From the NCBI RefSeq assembly GCF_019038465.1, contig NZ_JAFKRH010000020.1, positions 1 through 60,332 on the forward strand: a stretch of 60,332 nucleotides of DNA, read 5' to 3'. The notes under the pieces were generated by a model, which saw only the letters and a list, made by a program, of their open reading frames with translations, was not told the origin of the DNA and ran no database searches. The stretch's first letter is position 1; every line of letters begins with the position of its first letter. Positions 35,801 to 43,902 of the stretch are shown in pieces. The translations under genes were made by a program, and so were the position numbers. This stretch comes from Synechococcus sp. CCY 0621. GTDB lineage: Bacteria > Cyanobacteriota > Cyanobacteriia > PCC-6307 > Cyanobiaceae.

Positions 35801-36103
35801 GCGCATCAGGCCTCGCATCAGCTGCAGGACCCGCTGCTCCAGCTCGAAGGAGCGGCGGCAGGGTCCTTGCAGGCGCCGGTGCGCCAGGGCCAGCCCCCAG
35901 ACGCATTGGATCGAATACACACAGTCCCGCACCCAGGCGTCGCCGTAGTTGCCGTGCACGGTGCTGGCGGTGCTGGCGGGCAGCAGACCGGTGATTGGAT
36001 GCTGCCGGCGCAGGACGACATGCTCGATCTGGCGGTCGAGCCGTTCGAGCAGCTGTTGGGCCTCCGCCGCTCCCCTGTCGCCGTTGCTCGCCGTGGTGCT
36101 CAT
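32873..36103 (-). CDS. Phosphorylase kinase alpha/beta-subunit-like protein (GH15-like domain)
   Basis: A 1,076-residue protein closely resembling the regulatory alpha/beta subunits of eukaryotic phosphorylase kinase. Blocks shared with PhK alpha are visible from end to end: DAWVRDCVYSIQCVWGL (55-71), DYGIWERGDKGN (191-202), NASSIGMVKAA (209-219), HIECEWPLF (334-342) and, in the C-terminal part, TPGEKNFAMLVEH (954-966) with PEYRRL (974-979). The first ~450 residues form the GH15-like (glucoamylase fold) region. No kinase domain is present here or next door. The start is MSTTASNGD; upstream in-frame sequence is low complexity. Known facts: PhK alpha/beta inhibit the gamma kinase until signalled. 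Inference: this copy controls or binds glycogen or sugar metabolism by itself. No membrane segment or C-terminal CAAX box is seen. Confidence 0.85.
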   Translation of the reverse strand: MSTTASNGDRGAAEAQQLLERLDRQIEHVVLRRQHPITGLLPASTASTVHGNYGDAWVRDCVYSIQCVWGLALAHRRLQGPCRRSFELEQRVLQLMRGLMRSMMRQSAKVERFKTSLERLDAIHAKFDTATGDPVVADDGWGHLQLDATALFLLQLAQLTRSGLVIIQTSPERDFLQNLVYYVARAYRVADYGIWERGDKGNHGQPERNASSIGMVKAAIESLIGLDLYGPHGDGSSCLTIPHDAIVRLRRALRGLLPRESASKEADSACLSVIGYPAWAVEDPALVERTREKIRSELAGSYGYKRFRRDGHQTVLEDVSRHHYEREELAQFEHIECEWPLFLAYELITACCEGRWDEARQWRQQLEELSVPVDGEALLPELYLVPERLIEAERRQPGSQIRVANENVPLLWTQSLTWLSDLLLHGLITADDLDPCGRRHPNPPGAQEVLVALAPADASVAAALADAGLPVKLLPAGETLPLRVASSRELARRLATVGANGRLGLSGHPPVRMETQATARLYRHNGELIGFLPAVLEEDTFYLADDAQVLVDTVATEVRVLQRHWRGEGAPLLLVPVHAGPFRRDPDAFLDLGRDLQRGQLGSVPVRLVSLEELVPLASLIDLPPQALAACDLVPDGHTLLPASASHQPLTARQEQELEDVPLAHLVDRLWSSRSLEEQAEVLELLSRRLGPNARLQGPRSGPGVRLMVLLEEVYRRGLADADWSVVRRAAGAMGLVHPQLEDALTDLLLRQKQVVVGRNYTHDSLLSQPEGSLAIAAMVRRFSGEDGREWMLQQELLLAIDALARSNVNLLSGSLTLQLGQFLLLLTGELAAEANLSPSEAFESLCSLPPHAIRRRLQAVLADVEHARASLQRKEQLHLRGRVRWEVPDPLAELPKDGSWLQHRMRLGALQRVPKDFYPGIWDLLHHCRGLVIGDKLERRNRLESAPLLREKTPGEKNFAMLVEHLLSKIEAPEYRRLCIETLLTLMAFMAANPQVQFDDDLALDVVIGHAVRAGWQQCHPEVPSDQYGPHKAEAWDLFYRSSPADCRRWQLLALQELTDREVVPLDRTNRRQVT

Positions 36104-36182
36104 GGTTGCGTCAGGACGGGGCGTGCCGGAGGTTGCTGTTTCGGAGCCAGGCCATAGATTCTCCCCGCCGTCGCCCCATCCC

Positions 36183-36911
36183 ATGGCAGCCCTCGCGACC
36201 ACGCCGGTCCGTGCCCGCGTCCTGGGCATTCCTGTGAATGTAAGCAACGACGTGTTCCGGGATGCCGTCGCCCTGCACGGGGCCGGCGGCGGCCAGATCG
36301 TCACCCTCAATGCGGAGATGACCATGGCGGCCCGGGCGGATCCCGCCCTGGGGGCGGCGATTGAGGCAGCCCGGATGGTCATCCCCGATGGCGCCGGGGT
36401 GGTCTGGGCCCTGGGCCGCCAGTCCCATCGCGTCCGCCGCAGCCCCGGCATCGAGCTGGCCCGTCACCTGCTGGAGCATGCGGCGGCCGTGGGCTGGCGG
36501 GTGGCCCTGGTGGGGGCGAGTCCGGCGGTGATGGATCAGTTGCGGGAGCGTCTGGCCCACGATCTGCCCAATCTGCAGCTGGTGTTCAGCGTTCACGGCT
36601 ACCAGCCCCCCAAGGCCTGGCCTGGTCTGGAGAGTCAGCTGCTGCAGGCCCGCCCCGATCTGGTGCTGGTGGCCCTGGGTGTGCCGCGCCAGGAGACCTG
36701 GATCCAGGCGCTGCCCCAGCCACGCACCGGGCTGTGGATGGGGGTGGGGGGGAGTTTCGACGTCTGGGCCGGCGTCAAGAACCGCGCCCCCCGCTGGATG
36801 GGCGCGCTGCAGATCGAGTGGCTCTACCGCCTGATCAAGGAACCCAGCCGCTGGCGGCGCATGCTCTCACTGCCGGCCTTTGCCTGGGCGGTGTTGCAGG
36901 AGCGCCGCTGA
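36183..36911 (+). CDS. WecG/TagA/CpsF-family glycosyltransferase
   Basis: A 242-residue GT26 enzyme that adds N-acetylmannosamine(-uronate)-type sugars to a lipid carrier. Family features are VLGIPVNVSND, TLNAEMTMAARADPAL, IPDGAGVVWALGR, VALVGASPAVMDQL, LVALGVPRQETWI and LWMGVGGSFDVWAG, in the usual order. It starts from the ATG at 36183, divergent from the phosphorylase-kinase-like gene. Together with the WecA-type transferase at 52.9 kb it could make a lipid-linked surface glycan, but the two are not adjacent. Confidence 0.88.
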   Translation: MAALATTPVRARVLGIPVNVSNDVFRDAVALHGAGGGQIVTLNAEMTMAARADPALGAAIEAARMVIPDGAGVVWALGRQSHRVRRSPGIELARHLLEHAAAVGWRVALVGASPAVMDQLRERLAHDLPNLQLVFSVHGYQPPKAWPGLESQLLQARPDLVLVALGVPRQETWIQALPQPRTGLWMGVGGSFDVWAGVKNRAPRWMGALQIEWLYRLIKEPSRWRRMLSLPAFAWAVLQERR

Positions 36912-36935
36912 GTGTCGGGGCTGTGCGAACGACGC

Positions 36936-37106
36936 TCAGCGGAAACCGACCGAGGCCTGCCAGACGAAGGCCAGCAGCAGGAAGAACAGGGGGATGATCG
37001 GCAGGATGTCCACCAGGGGGCCGAAGGCCTGGTAGGCCTCGGGAAGCTGGGCCAGGATGTGAGGCGTGGTGTGGGGCGCGGAGCCGGCCAGCAGGGAGAG
37101 AGCCAT
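36936..37106 (-). CDS. psbK: Photosystem II reaction centre protein K
   Basis: PsbK is a single-span thylakoid subunit of photosystem II near CP43. The 56-residue precursor ends [16 protein letters not shown] then [20 protein letters not shown], the strongly conserved mature PsbK sequence. The part before LPEAYQ is the removed propeptide. The ATG at 37106 gives [11 protein letters not shown]; the longer frame upstream has no other supported start. It is on the same strand as tgt, directly downstream (32-base gap). Confidence 0.95.
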   Translation of the reverse strand: MALSLLAGSAPHTTPHILAQLPEAYQAFGPLVDILPIIPLFFLLLAFVWQASVGFR

Positions 37107-37138
37107 GCCTGGAGGAAAACCATTGCAATGGCCGGAAC

Positions 37139-38260
37139 CTACCACGTGTGGGCGGCCGGGGAGTCGGGCTCCCAGGGAGCGAAATCCTCTGCAAAACATC
37201 CCTCGCTGATCCCCCGCGCCATGGCGGACGTGAAGCGCAGCAGGGTGGTGAGATTGTGCAGGCTCAACAAGGTGCGTCCCAGCAGCTCCTCGCTGCGGAA
37301 CAGGTGGTGCAGATAGCTGCGGCTGTGCTGACGGCAGGCCAGGCAGCCGCAGCTGGGATCAAGGGGGGCGTGGTCGTGGCGGAAGCGGGCGTTGCGCAGG
37401 TTCCAGCGCTCCCCCCCCACCAGGGCGGTGCCGTGCCGGCCCAGCCGGGTCGGCAGCACGCAGTCGAACAGGTCGAAGCCGTTGGCCACCGCGATCGCCA
37501 TCTCCCGCAGGCTGCCCACCCCCATCAGGTAGCGGGGGCGCTGCTCCGGCAGCAGGGGCCCCAGCTGCCGGACCACCCGGTGCATCTCCTCGACGGGTTC
37601 CCCCACGCTCACGCCGCCCACGGCGATGCCGGGCAGGTCCATCGCCGCCACCACCCGGGCCGAGGCCTCGCGCAGATGGGGGAAGCAGCCCCCCTGCACG
37701 ATGCCGAACAGGGCCTGGTCGCCGCCGCCATGGCTGGCGACGCAACGCTCCAGCCAGCGGTGGGTGCGCCGGCAGGCCTCGGCCACCGCCGCTTCGCTGG
37801 CGGGATAGGGCGGGCACTGGTCGAAGGCCATGGCCACGTCGGCGCCCAGGGCCCGCTGGATCGCCATGGAGCGCTCGGGAGTCAGGTCGATCCGCGAGCC
37901 GTCCCGGGGGGAGCGGAACACCACCCCGTCGTCGTCGATGCGGTTGATGGCGTCGAGGCTGAACACCTGGAAGCCGCCCGAGTCGGTGAGCAGAGGACCG
38001 TCCCAGCCCATGAAGCGATGCAGCCCGCCGGCGTCCTCCACCACCGACTCCCCCGGCTGCAGATGCAGGTGGAAGGTGTTGGCCAGCACCATCTGGGCCC
38101 CGGTCTCCTGCAGCTGCGGCGTGGTGACACCCTTGACCGTGGCGGCGGTGCCCACCGGCATGAACCGGGGGGTCTGCACGGTGCCGTGGGGGGTGGTGAA
38201 GCAGCCGCAGCGGGCCCGGGTCCGCGGGCAGCGGGCGGTGATCGTGAAGTTGAAGGCGAT
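37139..38260 (-). CDS. tgt: Queuine tRNA-ribosyltransferase, apparent ATC start
   Basis: Tgt exchanges guanine-34 of certain tRNAs for a queuine precursor. The catalytic region ([45 protein letters not shown]) and the zinc site [17 protein letters not shown] are complete. The first canonical start (GTG at 38179) would give [11 protein letters not shown] and remove about 27 conserved residues that are clearly encoded upstream ([20 protein letters not shown], then TTPHGTV). No ATG, GTG or TTG lies between the upstream in-frame stop and that GTG. The codon at the position of the expected Met is ATC (38258-38260), giving a 373-residue protein of normal length. A miscalled base in the assembly could also explain it. 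The gene is followed by psbK. Confidence 0.85.
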   Translation of the reverse strand: MAFNFTITARCPRTRARCGCFTTPHGTVQTPRFMPVGTAATVKGVTTPQLQETGAQMVLANTFHLHLQPGESVVEDAGGLHRFMGWDGPLLTDSGGFQVFSLDAINRIDDDGVVFRSPRDGSRIDLTPERSMAIQRALGADVAMAFDQCPPYPASEAAVAEACRRTHRWLERCVASHGGGDQALFGIVQGGCFPHLREASARVVAAMDLPGIAVGGVSVGEPVEEMHRVVRQLGPLLPEQRPRYLMGVGSLREMAIAVANGFDLFDCVLPTRLGRHGTALVGGERWNLRNARFRHDHAPLDPSCGCLACRQHSRSYLHHLFRSEELLGRTLLSLHNLTTLLRFTSAMARGISEGCFAEDFAPWEPDSPAAHTW

Positions 38261-38331
38261 GGCGCCGAACCTGCTCTGCTGCGACGCTACGCGGGGTTCC
38301 TGCCGCCACCGTCACCGACGCCCCTGCCCCC

Positions 38332-39108
38332 ATGCCCCGCCTGAGCGCTCCACCGTGGCTGCGGGATCTGGCCGGGGCCTGGATCTTTTATTCGGTGCTG
38401 CCGGCTTGGCCGGCGCCGGCGCCCCGTTTCGAGCGCATCGCCCGCTTCGCGCCCTGGATCGGTGCCGTTCTCGGCGCCCTGCAGGCCCTGCTGTGGTGGG
38501 GGCTGCAGGGACAGGTGCCCCTGGTGGCCCAGGTGGCCCTGGTGCTGGCGCTGGGTCTGTGGCTGAGCGGCGGCCTGCACATGGATGGCGTGATGGACAG
38601 CGCCGATGGCCTGGCTGCCGGGGATCGCTGCCTGGAGGCGATGGCCGACAGCCGGGTGGGGGCAAGCGGGGTGCAGGCCCTGGTGCTGGTGCTGCTGCTG
38701 CGGACCGCGGCCCTGGCCCTGCTGGGGGCGGCGGCGCCGATGGCCCTGGTCTGGGCGGCGGTCTGCGGGCGGTTGGCGCCCCTGCCCGCCATGGCCTGGT
38801 TCCCCTACCTGCGGCCCGGTGGCAGCGCCGCCTTCCATCGCGCCCACGGGGCCGCCCTGGCGGTGGAACTGCGGCCCACCCTGTTGCTGCTGCCGCTGCT
38901 GCTGCTGCTGCCCTGGCCAGGCCTGGCGTCCTGGCCGGTGCCCACCGGCCTGGTGGCCCTGGTGCCGGCCCTGTTCGTTCCGGTGGCCCTGGGCCGCCGT
39001 CTGGGCGGCCACAGCGGCGACACCTATGGGGCCTGCGTGGAGTGGAGCGAATCCCTCGGCCTGCTGCTCATCGCCTCGGCGCTGCGGCTGGCGGCCGCGG
39101 CAGGCTGA
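38332..39108 (+). CDS. cobS: Adenosylcobinamide-GDP ribazoletransferase (cobalamin synthase)
   Basis: CobS joins adenosylcobinamide-GDP to alpha-ribazole in the last stages of (pseudo)cobalamin synthesis. The 258-residue membrane protein has the signature GGLHMDGVMDSADGLAAG with its metal-binding Asp residues and six or so hydrophobic segments. The C-terminal GGHSGDTYGACVEWSE is also typical. It overlaps the convergent histidine kinase by 41 bases. No other cob gene is in the window. Confidence 0.92.
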   Translation: MPRLSAPPWLRDLAGAWIFYSVLPAWPAPAPRFERIARFAPWIGAVLGALQALLWWGLQGQVPLVAQVALVLALGLWLSGGLHMDGVMDSADGLAAGDRCLEAMADSRVGASGVQALVLVLLLRTAALALLGAAAPMALVWAAVCGRLAPLPAMAWFPYLRPGGSAAFHRAHGAALAVELRPTLLLLPLLLLLPWPGLASWPVPTGLVALVPALFVPVALGRRLGGHSGDTYGACVEWSESLGLLLIASALRLAAAAG

Positions 39109-40198
39109 GCCGGAAGGCGTTGCCCTGCTCGGGCAGCGTCTCGGCCAGCGCCCGGGGCGGCACCACCAGCTCCAGCTCACCGCCCAGGCTGCGGGCCAGA
39201 TCCCGCCCCAGGGCCAGCCCCAGTCCGGTGCCGGGCAGGTCCTGGCCCCGCGTTCCCCGCACCCCCCGCCCGAAGATCGCCTGCCGCTCCTCGGTCGCGA
39301 TGGCGGGCCCGCCATCCCACACCGTGAGCTGGAGCAGCTGGCCGTCGCTGGCTGTGTGCAGGCCGACGCTGGCGCCGTGGGGGCTGTAACGGAAGGCGTT
39401 CTCCAGCAGGTTGGCCAGGATTTCCGCCACCGCCCCGCTGTCGCCGCTCCAGTCGGGCAGAGCCTCGGGTCCGTGCCAGTCCCGGCCCTGCAGGGTGGCG
39501 GTAGCGGCCGCCCGTTGCAGCAGGGGTTCGAGCAGTCCGGCCAGGGGCTGGCCCTCTGGCCCGCTCAGCAGCGGTGGCAGCAGCAGCGGCTGGGGGGAGG
39601 CGGTGCTGACGAGCAGGCCTTCGGGGTGGACCAGCTCGCTGATGGCATCGACATAGCGGTTGATCTGGCGCTCCTCGGCCAGCAGGCCCTGCACCAGGGA
39701 GCTGTCGCTGTGCTCGGGGCCGAGACGCCGCAGCAGCAGCTGGCCGAAGGTGCGCAGGGCGGTGAGGGGGTTGCGCAGCTGGTGGAGCAGCAGCCCCAGC
39801 TGTTCTTCCCGCTCGGTGAGCCGCTGGCGCAGTTCCCCGCCCTCCAGATCCAGCCGCAGCGCTTCGGTGAGGGCCAGGGCCACGGCCTGGAGCCGCTGGG
39901 CGAGGGGCTCGGGCCAGGGGTTGCGCGAGGCCTCCACCTGCAGGGCACCAAGCAGTCGCTGGCCATCGCGCAGGGGCAGCCAGCGCCGCTGCTCAGCGGG
40001 CACCCGCAGTCGGCTGACCGTGTCCACAGGAGGCAGGGCCCGCTCGTCCGGGGGCCAGTGGCCGACCGGTAGCAGGGTGGGCTGGCCCGTTTCGCCCTGC
40101 TGGGTGACGTAGACCACCAAGGATCGGACCTCCGGGCAGTCGATGAACTGACCCAGCTGGAAGCCCACCAGGGCCAGAAACCGCTCGGAGACAGGCAT
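39068..40198 (-). CDS. Soluble sensor histidine kinase
   Basis: A 376-residue two-component kinase without membrane segments. Residues about 1-115 form a GAF-like input region; the phosphoacceptor box LLHQLRNPLTALRTFGQLLL has the phospho-His at 139. The C-terminal ATPase region has the N-box LANLLENAFRYSPHG, G1 (VWDGGPAIA) and G2 (GTGLGLALGR) motifs. No response regulator is adjacent, so it is an orphan kinase. The start is MPVSERFLAL; a longer frame to 40354 is not supported. Its 3' end overlaps cobS by 41 bases. The signal sensed is unknown. Confidence 0.87.
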   Translation of the reverse strand: MPVSERFLALVGFQLGQFIDCPEVRSLVVYVTQQGETGQPTLLPVGHWPPDERALPPVDTVSRLRVPAEQRRWLPLRDGQRLLGALQVEASRNPWPEPLAQRLQAVALALTEALRLDLEGGELRQRLTEREEQLGLLLHQLRNPLTALRTFGQLLLRRLGPEHSDSSLVQGLLAEERQINRYVDAISELVHPEGLLVSTASPQPLLLPPLLSGPEGQPLAGLLEPLLQRAAATATLQGRDWHGPEALPDWSGDSGAVAEILANLLENAFRYSPHGASVGLHTASDGQLLQLTVWDGGPAIATEERQAIFGRGVRGTRGQDLPGTGLGLALGRDLARSLGGELELVVPPRALAETLPEQGNAFRLSLPRPPAAAPRR

Positions 40199-40610
40199 CA
40201 CGACCCGCGGACCGCGTCCGTGCGGGGAATTTTGGAAAGAGGCGTGTAGAAACGCAAAAATAGTTTTAAGCTGTCGGTAACGACCACTACCTCGCAGTCC
40301 TCGGACGGGCGGAAAGTTGCAGTCGCAACAGCCAGTGTTGCGCTTCGCTCGCATCCAAGGCTACAGCAGGGGCAGCTGCATACCGCCTCTGTCCCGGCCA
40401 CCACCCCTCCAGGGGTTCAGGCCGGCGTTACCGACGGTGATTCTCTCCGACCCGCTTCAGGTCGACAGTCGTGTGGACGTGGACCCGCCATCTCTCTCCA
40501 GGGTGGCGGGCCCGCCATGGCGCTCGTCGTCGGCTCCTGCCGACCCTCGCTCGTCTGCAGCCCCCCCCCCAAACTCCACCTTTCGGTCTCCCTTCACCGG
40601 GATACGTGCC
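40199..40610. other. Long divergent intergenic region with an inverted repeat
   Basis: This 412-base gap separates the minus-strand histidine kinase from plus-strand DUF3155 and must carry the promoters of both. A 9-base inverted repeat, GTCGGTAAC at 40273-40281 and GTTACCGAC at 40427-40435, encloses about 145 bases. A second shorter pair, CCCGCCA and TGGCGGG (near 40485-40511), could form a 7-bp stem. A short AT-rich patch near 40225-40275 is the most promoter-like part. No open frame with a convincing family match was found, so a structured leader or small RNA is possible. Confidence 0.4.
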
Positions 40611-40982
40611 ATGTCCAAGAAGCGCAAGCGGATCAGTCGCCGTCGTCTCGCGGGTCAGCGGGTCCTCGCCCATGTCCCCACGTTCAACCTCGAAACCGGC
40701 GCCCACAAACCGGTCACGGCGGCGCGCCGCTACATCGCCGAAACGGAGCTGATGGCCCCGGCGATCCTCAACGTGCGCCGCAACGAGCACACCACCGACC
40801 GCTTCTTCTGGGGGGAGAAAGGTCTGTTCAGCGCCCAGTACGCCGAAGAGAACCATTTCCTGTTCCCCTCCCTGCGACTGATCGTCGACAGCATCGGCGA
40901 AGAGGTCCTGTTCGAAGGCCTTGAAGCGCTCGCCTCCGATGACTGGGAGGAAATGGAAGAGTACGAATACGCCTTCGTCTGA
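40611..40982 (+). CDS. DUF3155 family protein
   Basis: A 123-residue cyanobacterial protein of unknown function, opening MSKKRKRISRRRLAGQRVL (strongly basic) with HVPTFNLETGAHKPVTAARRY following and ending in an acidic tail DDWEEMEEYEYAFV. The middle part contains RRNEHTTDRFFWGEKGLFSAQYAEENHFLFPSL. The charge split (basic head, acidic tail) is conserved in the family. It sits on an unusually long leader. A nucleic-acid or ribosome-associated role is only a guess. Confidence 0.85.
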   Translation: MSKKRKRISRRRLAGQRVLAHVPTFNLETGAHKPVTAARRYIAETELMAPAILNVRRNEHTTDRFFWGEKGLFSAQYAEENHFLFPSLRLIVDSIGEEVLFEGLEALASDDWEEMEEYEYAFV

Positions 40983-41004
40983 TTCCGAGGGCTGGCAGGA
41001 GGGG

Positions 41005-41682
41005 TCAGCGTCCCCGCCAGCCAGCCAACAGGAAATCCCGCATGGTGATGATCAGGTCGGGATCGATGCAATGGCCGCCTGGAAAGGCGACCCGTCGCAC
41101 CGATCCCCCGGCCCCTGCCAGGGCGCTCTCCAGCGCCCGACTCGCCGCGAAGGGCACTACAGGATCCTGCTCTCCATGGGTAAGCAGGATGTCTGTGCGG
41201 GGACATTTGGGCTGCCAGTCGGGGTGGGGATAGCCGCTGCAGGCGATCAGGCCCGCCAGGGCGAGGGGGTCGCAGGCGTCGGCGCCGCAGCCGGTGGCCA
41301 CGTCGATGGCCATGGCGGCCCCCTGGGAGAAGCCAAGCAGGCAGGTGTTCTCGAGAGGCACACTGCGGCCCAGCGCCAGCAGCCGTTGCCGCAGGTCGCG
41401 GCGTGCCTGGGGCAACTGGGGCCACTCGGGCTGCTGCAGGTCGTACCACTGGCGGCCCAATCCTCCCGGATGGGGCAGGGGCGCCCGCAGCGCCACCACG
41501 CTCAGGTTGAGGCTGGCGGGATCGGCGTTGATCAGTTCCGCCCCCAGTTCAAGCAGATCGTCGGCGTCGGCTCCCCAGCCGTGCAGCAGCACGAGACGGT
41601 GCTCGGCCTGGCGAGGGCCCACCCAGAGGGCGGTGCCGTCGTCTTCGCTCAGCTGGGCTTCGGCGTAGGGATCCGTGGGCAC
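41005..41682 (-). CDS. Alpha/beta-hydrolase, phospholipase/carboxylesterase-like
   Basis: A 225-residue esterase of the carboxylesterase/thioesterase (Est) family. The oxyanion region LVLLHGWGADADDLLE, the nucleophile elbow LGFSQGAAMA (catalytic Ser), the acid in HGEQDPVVP and the His in FPGGHCIDPD complete a catalytic triad. It converges on DUF3155 (22-base gap) and is divergent from purH. The substrate is unknown; short acyl esters are typical. Confidence 0.87.
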   Translation of the reverse strand: MPTDPYAEAQLSEDDGTALWVGPRQAEHRLVLLHGWGADADDLLELGAELINADPASLNLSVVALRAPLPHPGGLGRQWYDLQQPEWPQLPQARRDLRQRLLALGRSVPLENTCLLGFSQGAAMAIDVATGCGADACDPLALAGLIACSGYPHPDWQPKCPRTDILLTHGEQDPVVPFAASRALESALAGAGGSVRRVAFPGGHCIDPDLIITMRDFLLAGWRGR

Positions 41683-41738
41683 GGTGGCGTTCCGCTGTTG
41701 CTGCGTAGGTTGGCTCCTCCACTGCCCTTTCCGCCGTC

Positions 41739-43307
41739 ATGGCTCCCACGGCCCTCCTGAGCGTGTCCGACAAGCGGGGCCTGGTGCCGCTGGCGGAGGG
41801 GTTGCTGGCCCAGGGATACGCACTGCTCTCCAGCGGCGGCACTGCTGCGGCCCTTGCCGCCGCTGGCCTGCCGGTCACGAAGGTGGCGGATCACACCGGA
41901 GCCCCGGAGATCCTGGGCGGACGGGTCAAGACCCTCCATCCCCGCATCCACGGAGGCATCCTGGCCCGCCGGGACGACCCTGCCCACCGGGCCGACATGG
42001 AGGCCCACGGGATCGCCCCGATCGATGTGGTGGTGGTCAATCTCTATCCCTTCAAGGCCACCGTGGCGGATCCCGGCGTTGACTGGGAGACCGCGATCGA
42101 GAACATCGACATCGGTGGGCCGGCCATGGTCCGCGCCGCTGCCAAGAACCACGCGGATGTGGTGGTGCTCACCGATCCCGACCAGTACCCGGGTTTCCTG
42201 GATGCCCTGGCGGCGGGCCAGGTCGATGGGGCCCTGCGGCGCCGGCTGGCGCTGGCCGCCTTCGCCCACACCGCCAGCTACGACGCCGCCATCGCGGCCT
42301 GGATCGAGGGTCGCCTGGCTGATGCTGATGAGGCGCTTGCCATCGGGTGGACCGAGCAGCCCCTGCGGCTGGAGCAGCCCCTGCGCCAGGTGCTTCGCTA
42401 CGGCGAGAACCCTCACCAGGGAGCCTTCTGGTTCGGAGAGGCCAACGCGGGCTGGGGGGCGGCCCGCCAGCTGCAGGGCAAGGAGCTCAGCTACAACAAC
42501 CTGATCGACCTGGAAGCGGCCCTCACCACAGTGGCGGCGTTCGGTTACGGCCCCGGGGCCGAGCCGGCCGCCGTGGTGATCAAACACACCAACCCCTGCG
42601 GCGTCGCCCTCGGCGTCGACACCGCTGACGCGCTGCTGCGGGCCCTGGATGCGGACCGGGTCTCGGCTTTCGGGGGCATCGTCGCCCTCAACGGCGCGGT
42701 GGACCGGGCCGCCGCCGATCACCTGGCGGGGCTGTTTCTGGAATGTGTGGTGGCGCCGTCCTTCTCTGAGGAGGCCCGCCAGCGGCTGGCGGCCAAAGCC
42801 AACCTGCGTCTGCTGGAGCTCGACCCCATGGCCGTGGCGGAAGCCTCCGGGCGCCTGCAGCTGCGCAGCGTGCTCGGGGGCGTGCTGGCCCAGCAGGCGG
42901 ACGATGGCCGCGCCGATCCCGACAGCTGGCAGGTGGTGAGCGATCGCCAGCCCAGCGAAGCCGAGTGGCGCGATCTGCGCTTCGCCTGGCAGGTGGTGCG
43001 CCATGTGCGCTCCAACGCCATCCTGGTGGCCCAGGGCGGCCGCACCCTCGGCGTGGGTGCTGGCCAGATGAACCGGGTGGGCTCGGCGCGGCTGGCCCTG
43101 GAGGCCGCCGGCGACGCCGCCCGCGGGGCGGTTCTGGCCAGCGACGGCTTCTTCCCGTTCGATGACACCGTGCTGCTGGCGGCACGGCATGGCATCACTG
43201 CGGTGATTCAGCCCGGCGGCAGCAAGCGCGACCCGGATTCGATCGCCGCCTGCCAGGCCAACGACATGGTGATGGTGATCACCGGCCGTCGTCATTTTCT
43301 GCACTGA
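41739..43307 (+). CDS. purH: Bifunctional AICAR transformylase/IMP cyclohydrolase
   Basis: PurH carries out the last two steps of IMP synthesis. The N-terminal MGS-like cyclohydrolase half (about 1-190) has LLSSGGTAAALAAAGLPVT, KTLHPRIHGGIL and NIDIGGPAMVRAAAKNH. The formyltransferase half has RYGENPHQGAFW, IKHTNPCGVAL and ASDGFFPFDDTVLLAARHGIT. The 522-residue length is standard. It is divergent from the esterase gene. Confidence 0.96.
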   Translation: MAPTALLSVSDKRGLVPLAEGLLAQGYALLSSGGTAAALAAAGLPVTKVADHTGAPEILGGRVKTLHPRIHGGILARRDDPAHRADMEAHGIAPIDVVVVNLYPFKATVADPGVDWETAIENIDIGGPAMVRAAAKNHADVVVLTDPDQYPGFLDALAAGQVDGALRRRLALAAFAHTASYDAAIAAWIEGRLADADEALAIGWTEQPLRLEQPLRQVLRYGENPHQGAFWFGEANAGWGAARQLQGKELSYNNLIDLEAALTTVAAFGYGPGAEPAAVVIKHTNPCGVALGVDTADALLRALDADRVSAFGGIVALNGAVDRAAADHLAGLFLECVVAPSFSEEARQRLAAKANLRLLELDPMAVAEASGRLQLRSVLGGVLAQQADDGRADPDSWQVVSDRQPSEAEWRDLRFAWQVVRHVRSNAILVAQGGRTLGVGAGQMNRVGSARLALEAAGDAARGAVLASDGFFPFDDTVLLAARHGITAVIQPGGSKRDPDSIAACQANDMVMVITGRRHFLH

Positions 43308-43374
43308 GGCCGCCGGCAGTTGTAACTTCGTTGGACTCACAGCCGGCCCTGGCCCGGTGGAGTTCTGACGCGTT

Positions 43375-43851
43375 ATGTTCGCCGCCCTTCCCAGTTCCCT
43401 TGCCTTTGGCCTCAACTTCGTGCACCCCCTGCTGATGTGGGTGCTGCTGGGCCTGGCGGGCTATGCGATGTTTCTGGGCATCAAGGCCAAGAAGACCCGC
43501 ACGGCCACGCCCGAGGACCGCAAGGAGCTGATCAAGGGCCAGTTCGCCAAACGCCATTACCTCTTCGGCAGCCTCGTGCTGGCCGTGCTCGTGCTCGGCC
43601 TCGTCGGTGGCATGGCCGTCACCTACATCAACAACGGCAAGCTGTTCGTCGGTCCGCACCTGCTGGTGGGACTGGCCATGGCCTCCCTGATCGCCATGGC
43701 GGCGGCCCTGTCCCCGCTGATGCAGGCGGGCAATCTGATCGCCCGCAAAGTGCACGTCGGCCTCAACATGACCGTGATGACCCTGTTCCTCTGGCAGGCC
43801 GTCAGCGGCATGCAGATCGTCAACAAGATCCTCACCGCTCCGGCGGCCTGA
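43375..43851 (+). CDS. DUF4079 family membrane protein
   Basis: A 158-residue cyanobacterial membrane protein with four or so hydrophobic segments (WVLLGLAGYAMFLGI; LFGSLVLAVLVLGLVGGMAV; LLVGLAMASLIAMAAALSPL; VHVGLNMTVMTLFLWQAVSG). Conserved His residues (FVHPLLMW, VGPHLLVG, KVHVGLN) give a layout like cytochrome b561-type helical bundles. DUF4079 has no established function. It follows purH by 67 bases on the same strand and faces DUF1997. Confidence 0.85.
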   Translation: MFAALPSSLAFGLNFVHPLLMWVLLGLAGYAMFLGIKAKKTRTATPEDRKELIKGQFAKRHYLFGSLVLAVLVLGLVGGMAVTYINNGKLFVGPHLLVGLAMASLIAMAAALSPLMQAGNLIARKVHVGLNMTVMTLFLWQAVSGMQIVNKILTAPAA

Positions 43852-43902
43852 GAACCGGCTCTGCCGTGGCACCGTCCAGCGGGCGGCCAGAGAGCTGATC
43901 CT

